A DNA stretch of 64,000 bases from Ancylobacter amanitiformis (GCF_030814815.1 NZ_JAUSVR010000007.1:1-64000), one strand, 5' to 3'. Shown: positions 19,162 to 28,750, counted from the first letter of the stretch. Notes: generated by a model from the letters alone, not told the origin. Program-made: numbers and translations.

Positions 19162-20055
19162 ATGAACAAGTTCGACGGTATCTCGGTCTTCGTTCAGGTG
19201 AACGATTCGGGCAGCTATTCGGCGGCGGGGCGCGTGCTGGGCGTCTCGGCCTCGGCCATAGGCAAGGCCATCGTCAGGCTGGAAGAGCGGCTTGGCGTGC
19301 GGCTGTTTCATCGCAATAACCGCAGCATCGGGCTGACGCCGGAAGGCGCGGTCTTCCTGGCTCACTGCCAGAACATCCTGGCCGAACTCGCGGTGGCGGA
19401 ATCAGATCTTTCAACGGCCCAGGAACAGCCCAGCGGAAAGTTGCGCGTCAGCGCCCCGGTGGCCAGCGAGGGATGGACGTGCGTCTTTCTGCAGTTCATG
19501 GCGAAATTTCCCCAGATAGAACTTGAAGTCAGTTACACGAACCGCCTCGTCGATCTTGTGGAGGAGGGGTTCGACGTTGTCTTGCGGATTGGCCCGCTGC
19601 AGGATTCGCGCCTGCTGACCCGCCGGCTCGGCACGTTCAGCCTCCGGCTTGTCGCTTCTCCCGGCTATCTCGAACAGCGTGGCACGCCGGAGACGATCGG
19701 CGATCTCCTCAGCCATGATTGTCTTCGCAATCGCAATGTGTCGAGCCACCGGATCGACAACTGGCCGCTCGGCCCGGAGCATGCGCATGTCAATGCCGGC
19801 CTCGCCAATCGGCTGGTGGCCGATCATTATGCGGTGTTGCTGTCGGCGACGCTGAACGGCTTCGGCATCGGCTGCCTGCCCAGCTTCTGGGCCGACGAGC
19901 ATATTGCCAGCGGAGCGCTGCGCCATCTGTTGGCCGACCAGACGGCCAATCAGCGGGCCGTTTCCGCGGTCTGGCCCGGCGCGCGCGGCTTTCCGGTCCG
20001 GCTGGCGGCCTTTGTCGATTTCATGGCCCGCAACCTGCCGCCGATTCTTCGCTGA
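19162..20055 (+). CDS. LysR-family transcriptional regulator
   Basis: Regulator of 297 aa. Residues 1-60 are the LysR helix-turn-helix (FVQVNDSGSYSAAGRVLGVSASAIGKAIVRLEERLGVRLFHR); the rest is a periplasmic-binding-protein-like effector domain. The N-terminus MNKFDGISVFVQV and the segment ASPGYLEQRGTPETIGDLLSHDCL place it in the large group of LysR proteins that control nearby metabolic genes. It is divergent from the sensor kinase and 205 bp upstream of the SulP transporter on the same strand, so the transporter is a possible target. The effector is unknown. Confidence 0.9.
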   Translation: MNKFDGISVFVQVNDSGSYSAAGRVLGVSASAIGKAIVRLEERLGVRLFHRNNRSIGLTPEGAVFLAHCQNILAELAVAESDLSTAQEQPSGKLRVSAPVASEGWTCVFLQFMAKFPQIELEVSYTNRLVDLVEEGFDVVLRIGPLQDSRLLTRRLGTFSLRLVASPGYLEQRGTPETIGDLLSHDCLRNRNVSSHRIDNWPLGPEHAHVNAGLANRLVADHYAVLLSATLNGFGIGCLPSFWADEHIASGALRHLLADQTANQRAVSAVWPGARGFPVRLAAFVDFMARNLPPILR

Positions 20056-20260
20056 GGCCGGCCCCGGCGGCTCGCCGTGACAGGGCCATGGGAGAGCGGC
20101 GTTGCGCCGGCGGTGAATTTGTTTTAGGTCCGGGATATTCGTCAGGACCCGGTGAAATCCCGGGTGGCTCTTCCGGCCGCCAATCCGCCGGATCACGCAT
20201 AGTCAGCACCGGCGCCGCCGCCTCGTTCGCGGACGCCCGCTCTTTGCGAAGAATCCTCTC

Positions 20261-21754
20261 ATGACATCCATGTCCCTTTCGACCTCCCGCTATTTCCGCG
20301 ACTGGACCAGCACTATCCGTGCCGACGTGCTCGCCGGAATTGTCGTCGCCCTCGCGCTGATCCCCGAGGCCATCGGCTTCTCGGTGATCGCCGGCGTCGA
20401 TCCCAAAGTGGGGCTGTTCGCCTCCTTCGCCATTGCCTGCGTCTCCGCCATTGTCGGCGGCCGGCCGGGCATGATCTCGGCCGCCACGGCGGCCACCGCC
20501 GTGGTCATGGTCTCCCTCGTGCGCGACCACGGGCTGCAATATCTGTTCGCCGCCACCATCCTGATGGGCCTCATCCAGATCCTCGCCGGATTCCTGCGGC
20601 TCGGTCGGGTGATGCGCTTCGTCTCGCGCTCGGTCATCACCGGCTTCGTCAACGCGCTCGCCATTCTCATCTTCATGGCGCAGCTGCCCGAACTCATCGG
20701 CGTGCCTGTCGAGACCTACCCAATGATCGCGGCGGGGCTGGCCGTCATCTACCTGTTCCCGCGCGTGACCAAGACGATTCCCTCGCCACTGGTCGCCATC
20801 GCCGCGCTCACGCTGTTCGCGTGGTGGAGCGGCATGGACCTGCGCACGGTGGGCGATCTCGGCGATCTGCCCTCGGGTCTGCCGGTCTTCACCCTGCCGG
20901 ACGTGCCTCTCAACCTGGAAACCCTGCAGATCATCCTGCCCTATTCGCTGACGCTGGCCGCGGTCGGCCTGCTGGAATCGCTGCTCACCGCGCAGATCGT
21001 CGACGATATGACCGACACGACGAGCGACAAGAGCCAGGAATGCCTGGGCCAGGGCACCAGCAACATCGCCTCGGCGCTGATCGGCGGCATGGGCGGCTGC
21101 GCGATGATCGGCCAGTCGGTCATCAACGTGACGTCCGGTGGGCGCGGGCGGCTGTCCACCTTCGTCGCCGGCGGCTTCCTGCTCTTCCTCATCCTTGTGC
21201 TGGACGACCTCGTGCGCATCATCCCGATGGCGGCGCTGGTCGCGGTCATGATCATGGTGTCGATCGGCACCTTCTCCTGGCGCTCGATCCTCGACATGCG
21301 CACCAATCCGCGCTCGTCCACCGTCGTGATGCTGGCGACCGTGATCACCGTGGTGACGACGCATGACCTCGCCATCGGCGTGCTGGTGGGCGTGCTGCTG
21401 TCGGGCGTGTTCTTCGCGGGCAAGGTCTCGCAGCTGGTCGCCGTCAGCGAGCATGTCGATGAGGCCAGCGGCCGCGTGACCTATGTCGTCAATGGCCAGA
21501 TCTTCTTCGCCTCGTCGGACGTACTCCTGCGCGGCTTCGATTTCGACCGGCCGGTCCGTGAGGTGGTGATTGACCTGACCGACGCGCATTTCTGGGACAT
21601 CACGTCCGTCGGTGCCCTGGACAAGGCCGTGCTGAAATTTCGCAAGGCCGGCGCGCATGTCGAGGTGGTCGGCCTCAACGAGGCCAGCACCGCCATGGTC
21701 GATCGCTTCGCGACGCATGACAAGGGCAGCCTCGCGCCAGGCTCCCCGCACTGA
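20261..21754 (+). CDS. SulP-family anion transporter with STAS domain
   Basis: Inner-membrane transporter of 497 aa. Residues 10-385 form the SulP core with 12-14 predicted helices, including the family start [27 protein letters not shown] and the [14 protein letters not shown] segment. Residues 395-490 form a STAS domain ([23 protein letters not shown]). SulP proteins carry sulfate, bicarbonate or dicarboxylates, often with Na+ or H+; the substrate cannot be read here. It is shorter than SulP proteins with large C-termini but complete. It converges with the diheme cytochrome gene, 45 bp apart. Confidence 0.92.
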   Translation: MTSMSLSTSRYFRDWTSTIRADVLAGIVVALALIPEAIGFSVIAGVDPKVGLFASFAIACVSAIVGGRPGMISAATAATAVVMVSLVRDHGLQYLFAATILMGLIQILAGFLRLGRVMRFVSRSVITGFVNALAILIFMAQLPELIGVPVETYPMIAAGLAVIYLFPRVTKTIPSPLVAIAALTLFAWWSGMDLRTVGDLGDLPSGLPVFTLPDVPLNLETLQIILPYSLTLAAVGLLESLLTAQIVDDMTDTTSDKSQECLGQGTSNIASALIGGMGGCAMIGQSVINVTSGGRGRLSTFVAGGFLLFLILVLDDLVRIIPMAALVAVMIMVSIGTFSWRSILDMRTNPRSSTVVMLATVITVVTTHDLAIGVLVGVLLSGVFFAGKVSQLVAVSEHVDEASGRVTYVVNGQIFFASSDVLLRGFDFDRPVREVVIDLTDAHFWDITSVGALDKAVLKFRKAGAHVEVVGLNEASTAMVDRFATHDKGSLAPGSPH

Positions 21755-21799
21755 GGCGTCACGCACCGGCGAAGGCGCCGGGCAGCAGGGCGGCCCGGC

Positions 21800-22645
21800 T
21801 CAGTTTTCGGCGGGCAGGCTGCGCAGCCAGGCGATGAGGGCGTCGACATCGCCCGGCACCAGCTGCGCATAGGCCTTGGCCTGCATGGGCGCCGCCAGCT
21901 TGCGACCGTCCGGCGTGATTCCCTCCACCAGCGCGCGGCGGATCGCGTCGTCACTCCAGCCGGCCAGCGCGCGCGGCGTGATGTCGGGCGCGACGACCAC
22001 ACCCCATGGCCCCTCGAAGCGTGCCCCGCCGCGCCCCAGCCCGGTGGTGAGATCGGGCTCGCCATCGGCGCCGGGTGTGGAATGGCAGCTGAGGCAGCGC
22101 GCCAGCGTGCCGAGATAGCGGCCCGGCTCGATCCGCGCATCGTCCGCGGACCCGCTCGCTTGAGTTCCACTTGCCTGGGGCATGGCGGCGGCGGGTGCCG
22201 GCGGCACGGCATAGCGAGGCGCGGCGACGGCATGGCTCACCGGCGGCAGCGCGCGCAGATAGGCGATGATTGCCGCGAGATCCGCAGGCGTGAGCCCGGC
22301 ATAGAAGCCATAGGGCATGGAGGCCGACATGCGGGTGCCATCGGGCCGCAGGCCATGGGTGATGGCGCGCCCGATCGCCTCATCGCTCCAGGCGCCGATG
22401 CCGGTTGCCTTGTCGGGCGTGATGTTGGAGCCCTGAACCGTGTAGGCCGGCGTCTCGATCATCCGCCCGCCGGCAAAGGGCTTGGCGGAAGGTCCCGGAA
22501 TGGTGTGGCAACGGCCGCAGATCATCACGGCGTTGACGAGATAGCCGCCGCGCGCCACCGCGTCCTCGCCCGCCTGCGCGGCCGGCGCCGCTCCCAGCAG
22601 GGCCAGCGATGCGGCGGCCAGCGCGATGATGCCCAGTATCCTCAT
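21800..22645 (-). CDS. Diheme cytochrome c, last gene of the methanol-oxidation operon
   Basis: Periplasmic c-type cytochrome of 281 aa with a Sec signal peptide (MRILGIIALAAASLALLGAA, cleavage near AQA). Two heme sites are visible, CGRCH at 43-47 and CLSCH at 184-188. The two halves are an internal duplication; each has a WSDEAI-type helix and a TPDG/RPDG loop, joined by a proline-alanine-rich linker at about 135-165. The layout resembles the cytochrome subunits of alcohol and aldehyde dehydrogenases. It follows the beta-propeller gene by 30 bp on the mxa strand and may carry electrons from a PQQ dehydrogenase. This role is inferred from context. Confidence 0.85.
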   Translation of the reverse strand: MRILGIIALAAASLALLGAAPAAQAGEDAVARGGYLVNAVMICGRCHTIPGPSAKPFAGGRMIETPAYTVQGSNITPDKATGIGAWSDEAIGRAITHGLRPDGTRMSASMPYGFYAGLTPADLAAIIAYLRALPPVSHAVAAPRYAVPPAPAAAMPQASGTQASGSADDARIEPGRYLGTLARCLSCHSTPGADGEPDLTTGLGRGGARFEGPWGVVVAPDITPRALAGWSDDAIRRALVEGITPDGRKLAAPMQAKAYAQLVPGDVDALIAWLRSLPAEN

Positions 22646-22675
22646 GCTCTCCCCCCGGTTTTCCCGGCTTGTCTC

Positions 22676-23728
22676 TCAGGGCCGCACACCCTCGGCGGCC
22701 GGCCCGTCGTCTTCCGGCGCGGGCAGCACAACGAGGCTGCGCGGCCCCGCGCCCACGGCAATATGGTCCGTTCCGCGCGCGCCGGCGATATCGAGGATGA
22801 CCACCGCGTCGCCCGCCCAGCTGGCCATCGCCGCTCGCCGGGAATCCAGCGCCACGATGCCTTCGGGATAGTCGCCGAGGCGGGTCCGCGCGATCACGCG
22901 GTCGGAGGCTGCGTCAATGATCGCCACGGTGCCGCCCTGCTGGTTGGCGACGAGAATGGCGCGACGGTCGGGCGTCGCCGCCACGCCATAGGGCATCAGC
23001 CCCACCTTGACGCGGGCGGTTTCCACGTGCGTCGCCGTGTCGATCACCGAGAGGTCGCCGCTCTGCACATTGGCGACATAGAGCCGCTCGCCGCCCGGCG
23101 ACAGTGCCAGCGCGAAGGGGGCGCGGCCGGTCGCGATCGTCGCGGTCCGGGTCATCGCGGCGATGTCGATGACGCTGACCTGCTGGCTTTCACGGTCGGC
23201 GACATAGGCGCGCCCGGCTGCCGCGTCCACCACGAGGCCGGCCGGGGAACGGCCGGTTGCCGCCCGGCCGGTCTCGCGCCCCGTGGCCGCGTCCACGCGG
23301 ATGAGCGCGTTCCCCGCCCAGTCGGTGACGAGGAGCGCACGGCCCTCCTCGATGACGGCAATGGCGAAGGGTTCGCGCCCGACGCGGAAGCTCGCCTCCA
23401 GCCGTCGCCCGGCCACGTCGATGCGCGAGACGAGGCCGGGGTCGGGATGCGTCACATAGAGCGTGCGCCCATCCGCTGACGCCGCGATGCCGGCGGGCAC
23501 GCGCGGCACGGCGATTTCCGCGACGACCACCGCCGCATCGGCGTCGATCAGCGTAACGACGCCCGCCTGCTGCGAGACCACGGCGACTATCGGCCCGGCT
23601 TGCGGCACGACTTGCGGCACGACTTGCGGCCCGGCCTGCCCCGGCGCGGCCGGCACCGGCAGGGTGACGATGAGCGCGAGGATTGCCGCCCGCGGCCATC
23701 CGGCGGGGCGCCGCGCCCGCCGGCTCAT
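22676..23728 (-). CDS. Periplasmic YVTN-type beta-propeller protein coupled to mxaD
   Basis: Exported protein of 350 aa with repeated beta-propeller blades such as ADGRTLYVTHPDPGLVSRID and VDAATGRETGRAATGRSPAG, likely six to seven blades. The N-terminus has an arginine-rich n-region, a hydrophobic core and then GPQVVPQVVPQAGP, encoded by 12-bp tandem repeats. Its start overlaps the mxaD stop in an ATGA, so it is translated with the mxa operon. Such proteins serve as binding scaffolds or PQQ-linked accessory factors. The operon place corresponds to mxaE/mxaH of Methylorubrum, but I cannot say it is homologous to either. Confidence 0.82.
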   Translation of the reverse strand: MSRRARRPAGWPRAAILALIVTLPVPAAPGQAGPQVVPQVVPQAGPIVAVVSQQAGVVTLIDADAAVVVAEIAVPRVPAGIAASADGRTLYVTHPDPGLVSRIDVAGRRLEASFRVGREPFAIAVIEEGRALLVTDWAGNALIRVDAATGRETGRAATGRSPAGLVVDAAAGRAYVADRESQQVSVIDIAAMTRTATIATGRAPFALALSPGGERLYVANVQSGDLSVIDTATHVETARVKVGLMPYGVAATPDRRAILVANQQGGTVAIIDAASDRVIARTRLGDYPEGIVALDSRRAAMASWAGDAVVILDIAGARGTDHIAVGAGPRSLVVLPAPEDDGPAAEGVRP

Positions 23729-24270
23729 TTCACGGTTGCCTTCGCCTTCAGCCCCTCCAGCCCCTGCCGGATGAAGTCCGTCATGGCGGCGATGGCGGCG
23801 TCGTCGTTCAGTTCCTCGGGCGGCTCGTTCGTGGTATCGGCGCGGTAGAAGCGGGCATCCCAGCGCACGGCGCTGCCCGTGCCGGCCGGCGTTACCTCGA
23901 TGGTGGCGGTGTAGAAGCTGACCGGGATCGCTTCAGTATTCTCCTTCAGCAGGCGGTAGGAGACCCTGCGCGCCGGTGCATCCACCTCGTCGAGCCCCTC
24001 GGTGATCTCTCCCTTGGCCAGCGTGAGCACGCGCTCGGCGCCGGCCGTGCTGCCGCCGGTGAGCGTCACCTTTTTCACCAGCGGGTTCCACTCGCCGATG
24101 GAACCGAAATCGCCCACCAGCTTCCATACCTGATCCGGGGATGCCGCGATCATTATCGTCTCCTCGGCCCGCTGCGGCGTCGGGCCATGCGCGGCAAGGG
24201 GCGCGAGCCCGGCTGCGACAAGGCCGAGGGAGACGGCGAGAGAGACGGTGCGGGCAAGTCGATGCAGCAT
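23725..24270 (-). CDS. mxaD: MxaD-like periplasmic SRPBCC protein
   Basis: Exported 181-aa protein: a signal peptide (MLHRLARTVSLAVSLGLVAAG) and then a START/SRPBCC fold with ASPDQVWKLVGDFGSIGEWNP near residue 43 and the terminal amphipathic helix. In methylotrophs MxaD helps electron transfer between methanol dehydrogenase and cytochrome cL. The ATG at 24270 was chosen because it gives the signal peptide, 16 bp after the mxaL stop; the frame is open further upstream without meaning. The next gene starts inside its stop codon. Confidence 0.88.
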   Translation of the reverse strand: MLHRLARTVSLAVSLGLVAAGLAPLAAHGPTPQRAEETIMIAASPDQVWKLVGDFGSIGEWNPLVKKVTLTGGSTAGAERVLTLAKGEITEGLDEVDAPARRVSYRLLKENTEAIPVSFYTATIEVTPAGTGSAVRWDARFYRADTTNEPPEELNDDAAIAAMTDFIRQGLEGLKAKATVK

Positions 24271-24286
24271 GTCGGTTTCCTTGGCA

Positions 24287-25261
24287 TCAGGCGGGAAGTC
24301 GCTCGGGCCGGCGGCCGACCAGCGCGCCCGCCGTGAACAGGAGGGTGAGGCAGAGGAGCGCCAGCGCCGCCGGGATCGCGGCGATATCGACGCGCAACGC
24401 CACCGGGCGAACCCGTGTGTTCGTGTCCACCACGGCCACCAGCGCGCCGGCATCGCGCAGTACCGCGAAGCCGAGCCCGGTCTGCGCCGCGAGGTTGCCC
24501 AGGTGGCCTTCGCGCAGGGTGCTCAGATGCTCGGTGCCGGTTGCCGCCTCGCCGCCCCACGGCGCATTGCGCGGGTTCCAGCCGGCCCGCGACGGCGCAT
24601 CGGCGGGCGGGGGGCCGGAGCGGTCTTCCTGCGGCACGTCCTGCTCGGCATAGAAGCCGGTCTCGCGGCCATCCGCGTCGAATTTCGGAATCGGGGAGGG
24701 GTTGGGCGAGCCGACCCCCACGATGACCCCGGCCACCTTGCCCGGCTCGCCCTCGAAGGCGGGCAGCGCGCCCCCGGCAAGCGGCGGGGCCTCCTGCCCG
24801 TCGGTCAGGAATACCAGGTCGGCGGGAAGGCTGGCGGCGATGGCCAGCGCCGCGTGGACCCCGCGCGCGACATGGCTGTCGCCCTCCCACGCCATGCGCC
24901 AGTCGAGCCCCTCCAGAGCACCGTCGATCGCCGCATAATTCTCGCAGACCTCGGCCGGCTCGAAGAGCAGGAAGCTGCGCCGCTCGGTGAAGATGCCCAG
25001 ACCCAGGCGCGATTGGCAGGGAAGCGCGGCGAGGAGATCGCGCGCCGCCCGCTTGGCCACCGCCAGACGCGCGGTGGGCGCGCCGTCGACCTCATAGTCG
25101 CGCACATTCATGCTGCCGGTGACATCGATCACCACGAGCAGGTCGCGCGCCTCGCGCGTCAGGGTGAGGCGGGGCAGGAACAGTGCGGCGACGAGCGCGA
25201 GCAAGGCCGTGCCGAGCAGCCAGAACCGCCAGTCGCGCAAGGTGCCGGGAGGCGCGCGCAT
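24287..25261 (-). CDS. mxaL: MxaL, von Willebrand A protein for methanol dehydrogenase maturation
   Basis: Protein of 324 aa with an N-terminal membrane helix (FWLLGTALLALVAALFLPRL), a VWA domain with the metal-site motif DVTGSMN near residue 46 and LTDGQE further on, and a C-terminal helix (IPAALALLCLTLLFTAGALVG). The bulk faces the periplasm. In Methylorubrum, mxaA, mxaK and mxaL are needed to insert calcium into methanol dehydrogenase. The start ATG shares one base with the mxaK stop (TGATG), which marks coupling. Confidence 0.9.
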   Translation of the reverse strand: MRAPPGTLRDWRFWLLGTALLALVAALFLPRLTLTREARDLLVVIDVTGSMNVRDYEVDGAPTARLAVAKRAARDLLAALPCQSRLGLGIFTERRSFLLFEPAEVCENYAAIDGALEGLDWRMAWEGDSHVARGVHAALAIAASLPADLVFLTDGQEAPPLAGGALPAFEGEPGKVAGVIVGVGSPNPSPIPKFDADGRETGFYAEQDVPQEDRSGPPPADAPSRAGWNPRNAPWGGEAATGTEHLSTLREGHLGNLAAQTGLGFAVLRDAGALVAVVDTNTRVRPVALRVDIAAIPAALALLCLTLLFTAGALVGRRPERLPA

Positions 25262-25821
25262 CACGGCAGGCCCTGCGGCACGCCGGGCAGGTCGGTCCAT
25301 AGCCGCTTGGCCGCCTCGGGAGGCAGGTCCTCGCCCGAGGTCTCGATCTGCGGGAAATCGCGCACCAGCCGCATGGCGATGTCGAGATTGTATTTCGCGT
25401 CCCACAGGCCGGGATCGAGTCCCAGCGCGCGGCGATAGCCTTCCTTGGCGAGGCGGACCAGCGGCACGGCGGGATCGATCTCGTTGATTTCCAGATGCGA
25501 GAGCGCCGCCCGCAGCCGCGCATTGGCGAGGTCGTAGAGGGCGGTTGCCACGATGGGCGTGTCCCCGGTCGCCATGATGCGGTTGACGAGCGGCTGGGCC
25601 TCCTCGAAACGGTCGCGGGTAGCGAGGAAGCTGAGCCGCGCGAGCAGCAGCGCGGGCCGCGCGTCGGCATCGACCGGAATGTCGCGCCCGCTCGCCAGCG
25701 CCGCGATGTCGGCATTGGCGAGCCGGTCCTGCACGAGGCGCAGCCCGAACCAGCCGGCCGCTCCGAGACTGGCGACAAGCAGCAGCAGGAGCGCGAGGAG
25801 AAGGAGCCGTTCCGTTCTCAT
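25261..25821 (-). CDS. mxaK: MxaK, methanol dehydrogenase maturation protein
   Basis: Protein of 186 aa with one N-terminal membrane helix (LLLLALLLLLVASLGAAGWFGL) and a periplasmic alpha-helical region with TPR-like character (RLSFLATRDRFEEAQPLVN, LYDLANARLRAAL). It belongs to the MxaK family, required with MxaA and MxaL for calcium insertion. It is recognised mainly from its topology and its place between mxaC and mxaL. It overlaps mxaC by 4 bp (ATGA) and mxaL by 1 bp. Confidence 0.85.
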   Translation of the reverse strand: MRTERLLLLALLLLLVASLGAAGWFGLRLVQDRLANADIAALASGRDIPVDADARPALLLARLSFLATRDRFEEAQPLVNRIMATGDTPIVATALYDLANARLRAALSHLEINEIDPAVPLVRLAKEGYRRALGLDPGLWDAKYNLDIAMRLVRDFPQIETSGEDLPPEAAKRLWTDLPGVPQGLP

Positions 25822-26930
25822 GCCGCCCTCCGCACCGGCGTGGCGCCCGTGCGCCCGGCACCGGCCTGCCCGCCATTTGCCTGCCCGCCACCCGCCTGCC
25901 CGTGCGGCGTGACCCGCGTCAGCGCCCGCTCGCCGAGCTTGGCGGCCAGCAGCACGGCGATGGCGACAGCCGCCACGGCAAAGGCCGTGTGGGCGAAATC
26001 GCGGCGCGGCACCCGCTCGACATAGGCGATGGGGCGCGTCTCCTGCCGGTCGATCTCGGCGATGGCGCGCTCCACCGCCTGCGGGCTGGTCGCTTCGAAC
26101 GCCTGATAGGGCACTCCGAGGCTTTGAAGGAACAGATGCAGATGGCGTTCGGGATTGGCCTGCGGCGTGTCCTCGCCGGGCGGGGGCGTGTCGAAAATGC
26201 CCTTCGATCCCCGCGAGCGCAGGAACAGCCAGTAGAGATGCACCGGCGTACGGATGACGGCGTCGCGCAGCGCCTCCTGCACGCGCCGGTCGATCAGTGC
26301 CGCCCCGTCGGACACCAGCAGGATGGCGCGCGAACTCTCATTGGCGTCGTCCGCGAACGAGTCGAGCGCCAGCGCGAGGCCGCGCCCGACATCGGTAAAG
26401 GCGAGGCCCGGCCGGTCGATGGCATTGATGGCGGCACGCACCACGTCATGGTGGTCCGTCAGCGGCAGGATCGGCATGGGCGAGGTCGAGAAGGCCGCGA
26501 CGCCGATGCGATCGCGCGGGCGCCGCCCGATGAAATCGACCAGAAGCCGCTTGGCAACCACTGATTTCGCCTCCTGGTCGCCGCTCGGCGCCCGGTCGGC
26601 GAAGCTGTTATCCATGCTGGAGGAACGGTCGAGCAGCAGGACGAGATGGGCCCCCGTGCCCTGCCGGGTGATGGCCTGCTCGCGCTGGTGAAGCCCGGCC
26701 AGCCCAAGCGCGATCGCCGCGATGGCAATGCTGCCGGCGAGCCGCAGGCCGAGGCCGAGCAGCCGCGACAGCACGTCGTCCGGCACCAAACGGATCGAGG
26801 CGATACCGCGTCGCACGAAGGGCGTTGCCGCCCAGGGCAGAAGCGCGAGGGCGAGCAGCAGCAGCAGCAGCGGCTGGTCCACGCCCCAGTCGCGCGTCAG
26901 GCTTGCCGCCATTCCCGCCGCCGCGTTCAT
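25818..26930 (-). CDS. mxaC: MxaC, membrane-anchored von Willebrand A protein
   Basis: Protein of 370 aa from an ATG overlapping the mxaA stop by 4 bp. Two N-terminal helices (QPLLLLLLALALLPWAATPF and LGLRLAGSIAIAAIALGLAG) precede a VWA domain with DRSSSMDNS near residue 94 and LLVSDGAAL later. A further helix at about 320-340 is followed by a Gly/Gln/Ala-rich tail coded by 15-bp repeats at 25864-25908. It acts with MxaR/S/A/K/L in maturation of methanol dehydrogenase; the exact step is not established. A much longer open frame upstream runs through mxaA in another frame and is not coding. Confidence 0.89.
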   Translation of the reverse strand: MNAAAGMAASLTRDWGVDQPLLLLLLALALLPWAATPFVRRGIASIRLVPDDVLSRLLGLGLRLAGSIAIAAIALGLAGLHQREQAITRQGTGAHLVLLLDRSSSMDNSFADRAPSGDQEAKSVVAKRLLVDFIGRRPRDRIGVAAFSTSPMPILPLTDHHDVVRAAINAIDRPGLAFTDVGRGLALALDSFADDANESSRAILLVSDGAALIDRRVQEALRDAVIRTPVHLYWLFLRSRGSKGIFDTPPPGEDTPQANPERHLHLFLQSLGVPYQAFEATSPQAVERAIAEIDRQETRPIAYVERVPRRDFAHTAFAVAAVAIAVLLAAKLGERALTRVTPHGQAGGGQANGGQAGAGRTGATPVRRAA

Positions 26931-27862
26931 GCGCTGCCCCGTTCCACCGCGCGCAGGCGTCGGGCGAGGGCGAGGACGTCCTCTGGCGCCAGTTCGCGCG
27001 CCGCCGCCGCCGGGTCTTCGCCGAAGAACAGCCGGCGCGAGGCGGCGAACAGCCGGCGCACCTCGCCCTCCACGGGCGCAAAGGCGGGATGGGCGGCGAA
27101 GAAGCCCGGCAGGTCCTCGGCGAACACCCCGGCGCCCGCCGTCGCGTCGAAGGCGCGGTGCAGGGCAACGAGCGCGCGGCCATAGGCTGGCGGGGACGAG
27201 GTGGAGGGGGCAAGCTCGGCCGTGACCGCCCGCGCCGCGCGGGCGAAGGGACGCGTGCGCCGCCGGCCGAGCGGCCCCCATCCCAGGTGCCACGCCAGCA
27301 GCAGCAGGGCGAGCAGCGCGCCTATGAGCGCGACCCCCAGATGGCGCAGCGTGCCGGCGGTGGCGATCCGGGGCGGCGCCATGTCGGGGCGCAGCGCCAT
27401 CGTCGTGCCGCCGGCCGAGGCGACGATCTCGCGCAGCGGCGACATGAGGAACGACCAGGACGGCACCGACAGCTCGATCCGGCGCCCGCCATCGGCGGCG
27501 GTCAGTGGCAGGGCGGGCAGGTCGAGCCGCTTGGGCTCCAGCGGCGCGTAGAAGGTCTGGTAGGCGAGGTGAAGCGTGTAGCGCTGCACGCCGTCCGCCA
27601 CGCCCCGGTCGTCCAGCCGCACATCCCTCAGGTCCAGCCAGTAGCTCAGCGCGCGCGGGCGCGGCAGCGAGGCGGGATCGAGCCGGAACGGCGCGTCGAG
27701 CGCGATCTCGGCGCTGAGCTCGATCGTGTCGCCGATCGTGTAGCCGAACGGGCGCGGCGCATAGAGATCGACCGCGCGGACCTGCGCCTGAGCGGCGGCA
27801 CCCGCAAACAGCGGCGCGAGCAGGAGCAGCAGGCCGGCGGGGAGACGAGGGGGCGCTCTCAC
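26927..27862 (-). CDS. mxaA: MxaA, methanol dehydrogenase calcium-insertion factor
   Basis: Exported protein of 311 aa. It has a signal peptide (LPAGLLLLLAPLFAGAAAQ), a periplasmic beta-rich region that begins RPFGYTIGDTIEL, a membrane helix near residues 172-190 and a helical cytoplasmic tail. This matches the MxaA layout. The protein is known to be needed for calcium in the dehydrogenase active site. It starts with GTG immediately against the mxaS stop and overlaps mxaC by 4 bp. Confidence 0.87.
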   Translation of the reverse strand: MRAPPRLPAGLLLLLAPLFAGAAAQAQVRAVDLYAPRPFGYTIGDTIELSAEIALDAPFRLDPASLPRPRALSYWLDLRDVRLDDRGVADGVQRYTLHLAYQTFYAPLEPKRLDLPALPLTAADGGRRIELSVPSWSFLMSPLREIVASAGGTTMALRPDMAPPRIATAGTLRHLGVALIGALLALLLLAWHLGWGPLGRRRTRPFARAARAVTAELAPSTSSPPAYGRALVALHRAFDATAGAGVFAEDLPGFFAAHPAFAPVEGEVRRLFAASRRLFFGEDPAAAARELAPEDVLALARRLRAVERGSA

Positions 27863-28750
27863 TCAACCCTCCAGCAGCCGGCGGGCGAGCGCCTCGTGGT
27901 CGAGGCGGTCATGCAGCTCGAAATCGCGCAGGCCGCGCCGGGCGAAGCTGTGCGCCAGCGCGGCGCGGTGCTCGCGCGCCCGCATCTGCCAGCGCTCGCG
28001 CAGGCCCGGCCGCATGAAGACGAGGCGGGAGGCGCCGCTTTCCAGATCGGCGATCTCGATCAGCCCCCAGCGCGGCAGGGCGTCTTCCAGCGCGCTGTCG
28101 GCGACCCGCACCGGGATGACGTCGTGCCGCCATAGCGCATCGAGCAGCCGATCGAGTTCATCCAGCGGCATCAGGAAATCGGAGACGAGGAAAACCAGCG
28201 AGCGCCGCGCCGGCAGGCGCTCGGTGGCTTCCATCAGCCCGGCCGTGCCGCGCCCCTGCGGCCGCACGGCCATCAGCCGCTGGCGCACCTCTTCCTCCAG
28301 CCCGCGGCGGCGGGCCAGCGGCAGGCTGGCCTCCTCGCGCAGATGCGCGTCGCACGAGAACAGCGCGAAACTGTCGCCCGAGCGCACCGCCGAGAGGGCG
28401 AGCAGGCCGCAGAGATCGGCAACGCGCCCGCGCACCGCCTCGCCGAAGCGCATCGATCCCGACACATCCACCAGCGCCGCCACCGCCACCGCACGGCGCG
28501 GCGCGAACTGCCGCACATGCAGGTCGCCGAACGGATCGCGCAGCGAGGCCCGCAGGTCGAGCCGGCGCGGGTCGGGCTGGCGCAGCAGCGGCACGAGGCG
28601 GCGAAATTCGCCCTCCATGCCCTCGCCATGTCCGGGATGGGCGCCGGGAAACACCCCCTCCGGGCGCCAGCGCAGGCGATAGGCCAGGGGGGCGTGAAGG
28701 GGCGTGTGAACGGGTGCTTGCGGGCGATGCGTGCCGGGCGCTTCGCTCAT
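27863..28750 (-). CDS. mxaS: MxaS, DUF58 / von Willebrand-like protein
   Basis: Soluble protein of 295 aa of the DUF58 family that accompanies MoxR ATPases. It contains DLRASLRDPFGDLHVRQFA near residue 65, a MIDAS-like DVSGSMRFGE near 94 and SLVFLVSDFLMP near 180. It probably acts with MxaR as a MoxR/VWA-type chaperone pair on methanol dehydrogenase maturation. Its ATG overlaps the mxaR stop by 4 bp. Confidence 0.89.
   Translation of the reverse strand: MSEAPGTHRPQAPVHTPLHAPLAYRLRWRPEGVFPGAHPGHGEGMEGEFRRLVPLLRQPDPRRLDLRASLRDPFGDLHVRQFAPRRAVAVAALVDVSGSMRFGEAVRGRVADLCGLLALSAVRSGDSFALFSCDAHLREEASLPLARRRGLEEEVRQRLMAVRPQGRGTAGLMEATERLPARRSLVFLVSDFLMPLDELDRLLDALWRHDVIPVRVADSALEDALPRWGLIEIADLESGASRLVFMRPGLRERWQMRAREHRAALAHSFARRGLRDFELHDRLDHEALARRLLEG

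Noticed and set aside
20021-21766. 581-codon open frame antisense to the SulP gene, very rich in Asp, His and Arg
   Set aside because: The biased residues are the typical reverse complement of a hydrophobic membrane protein, not a real protein.
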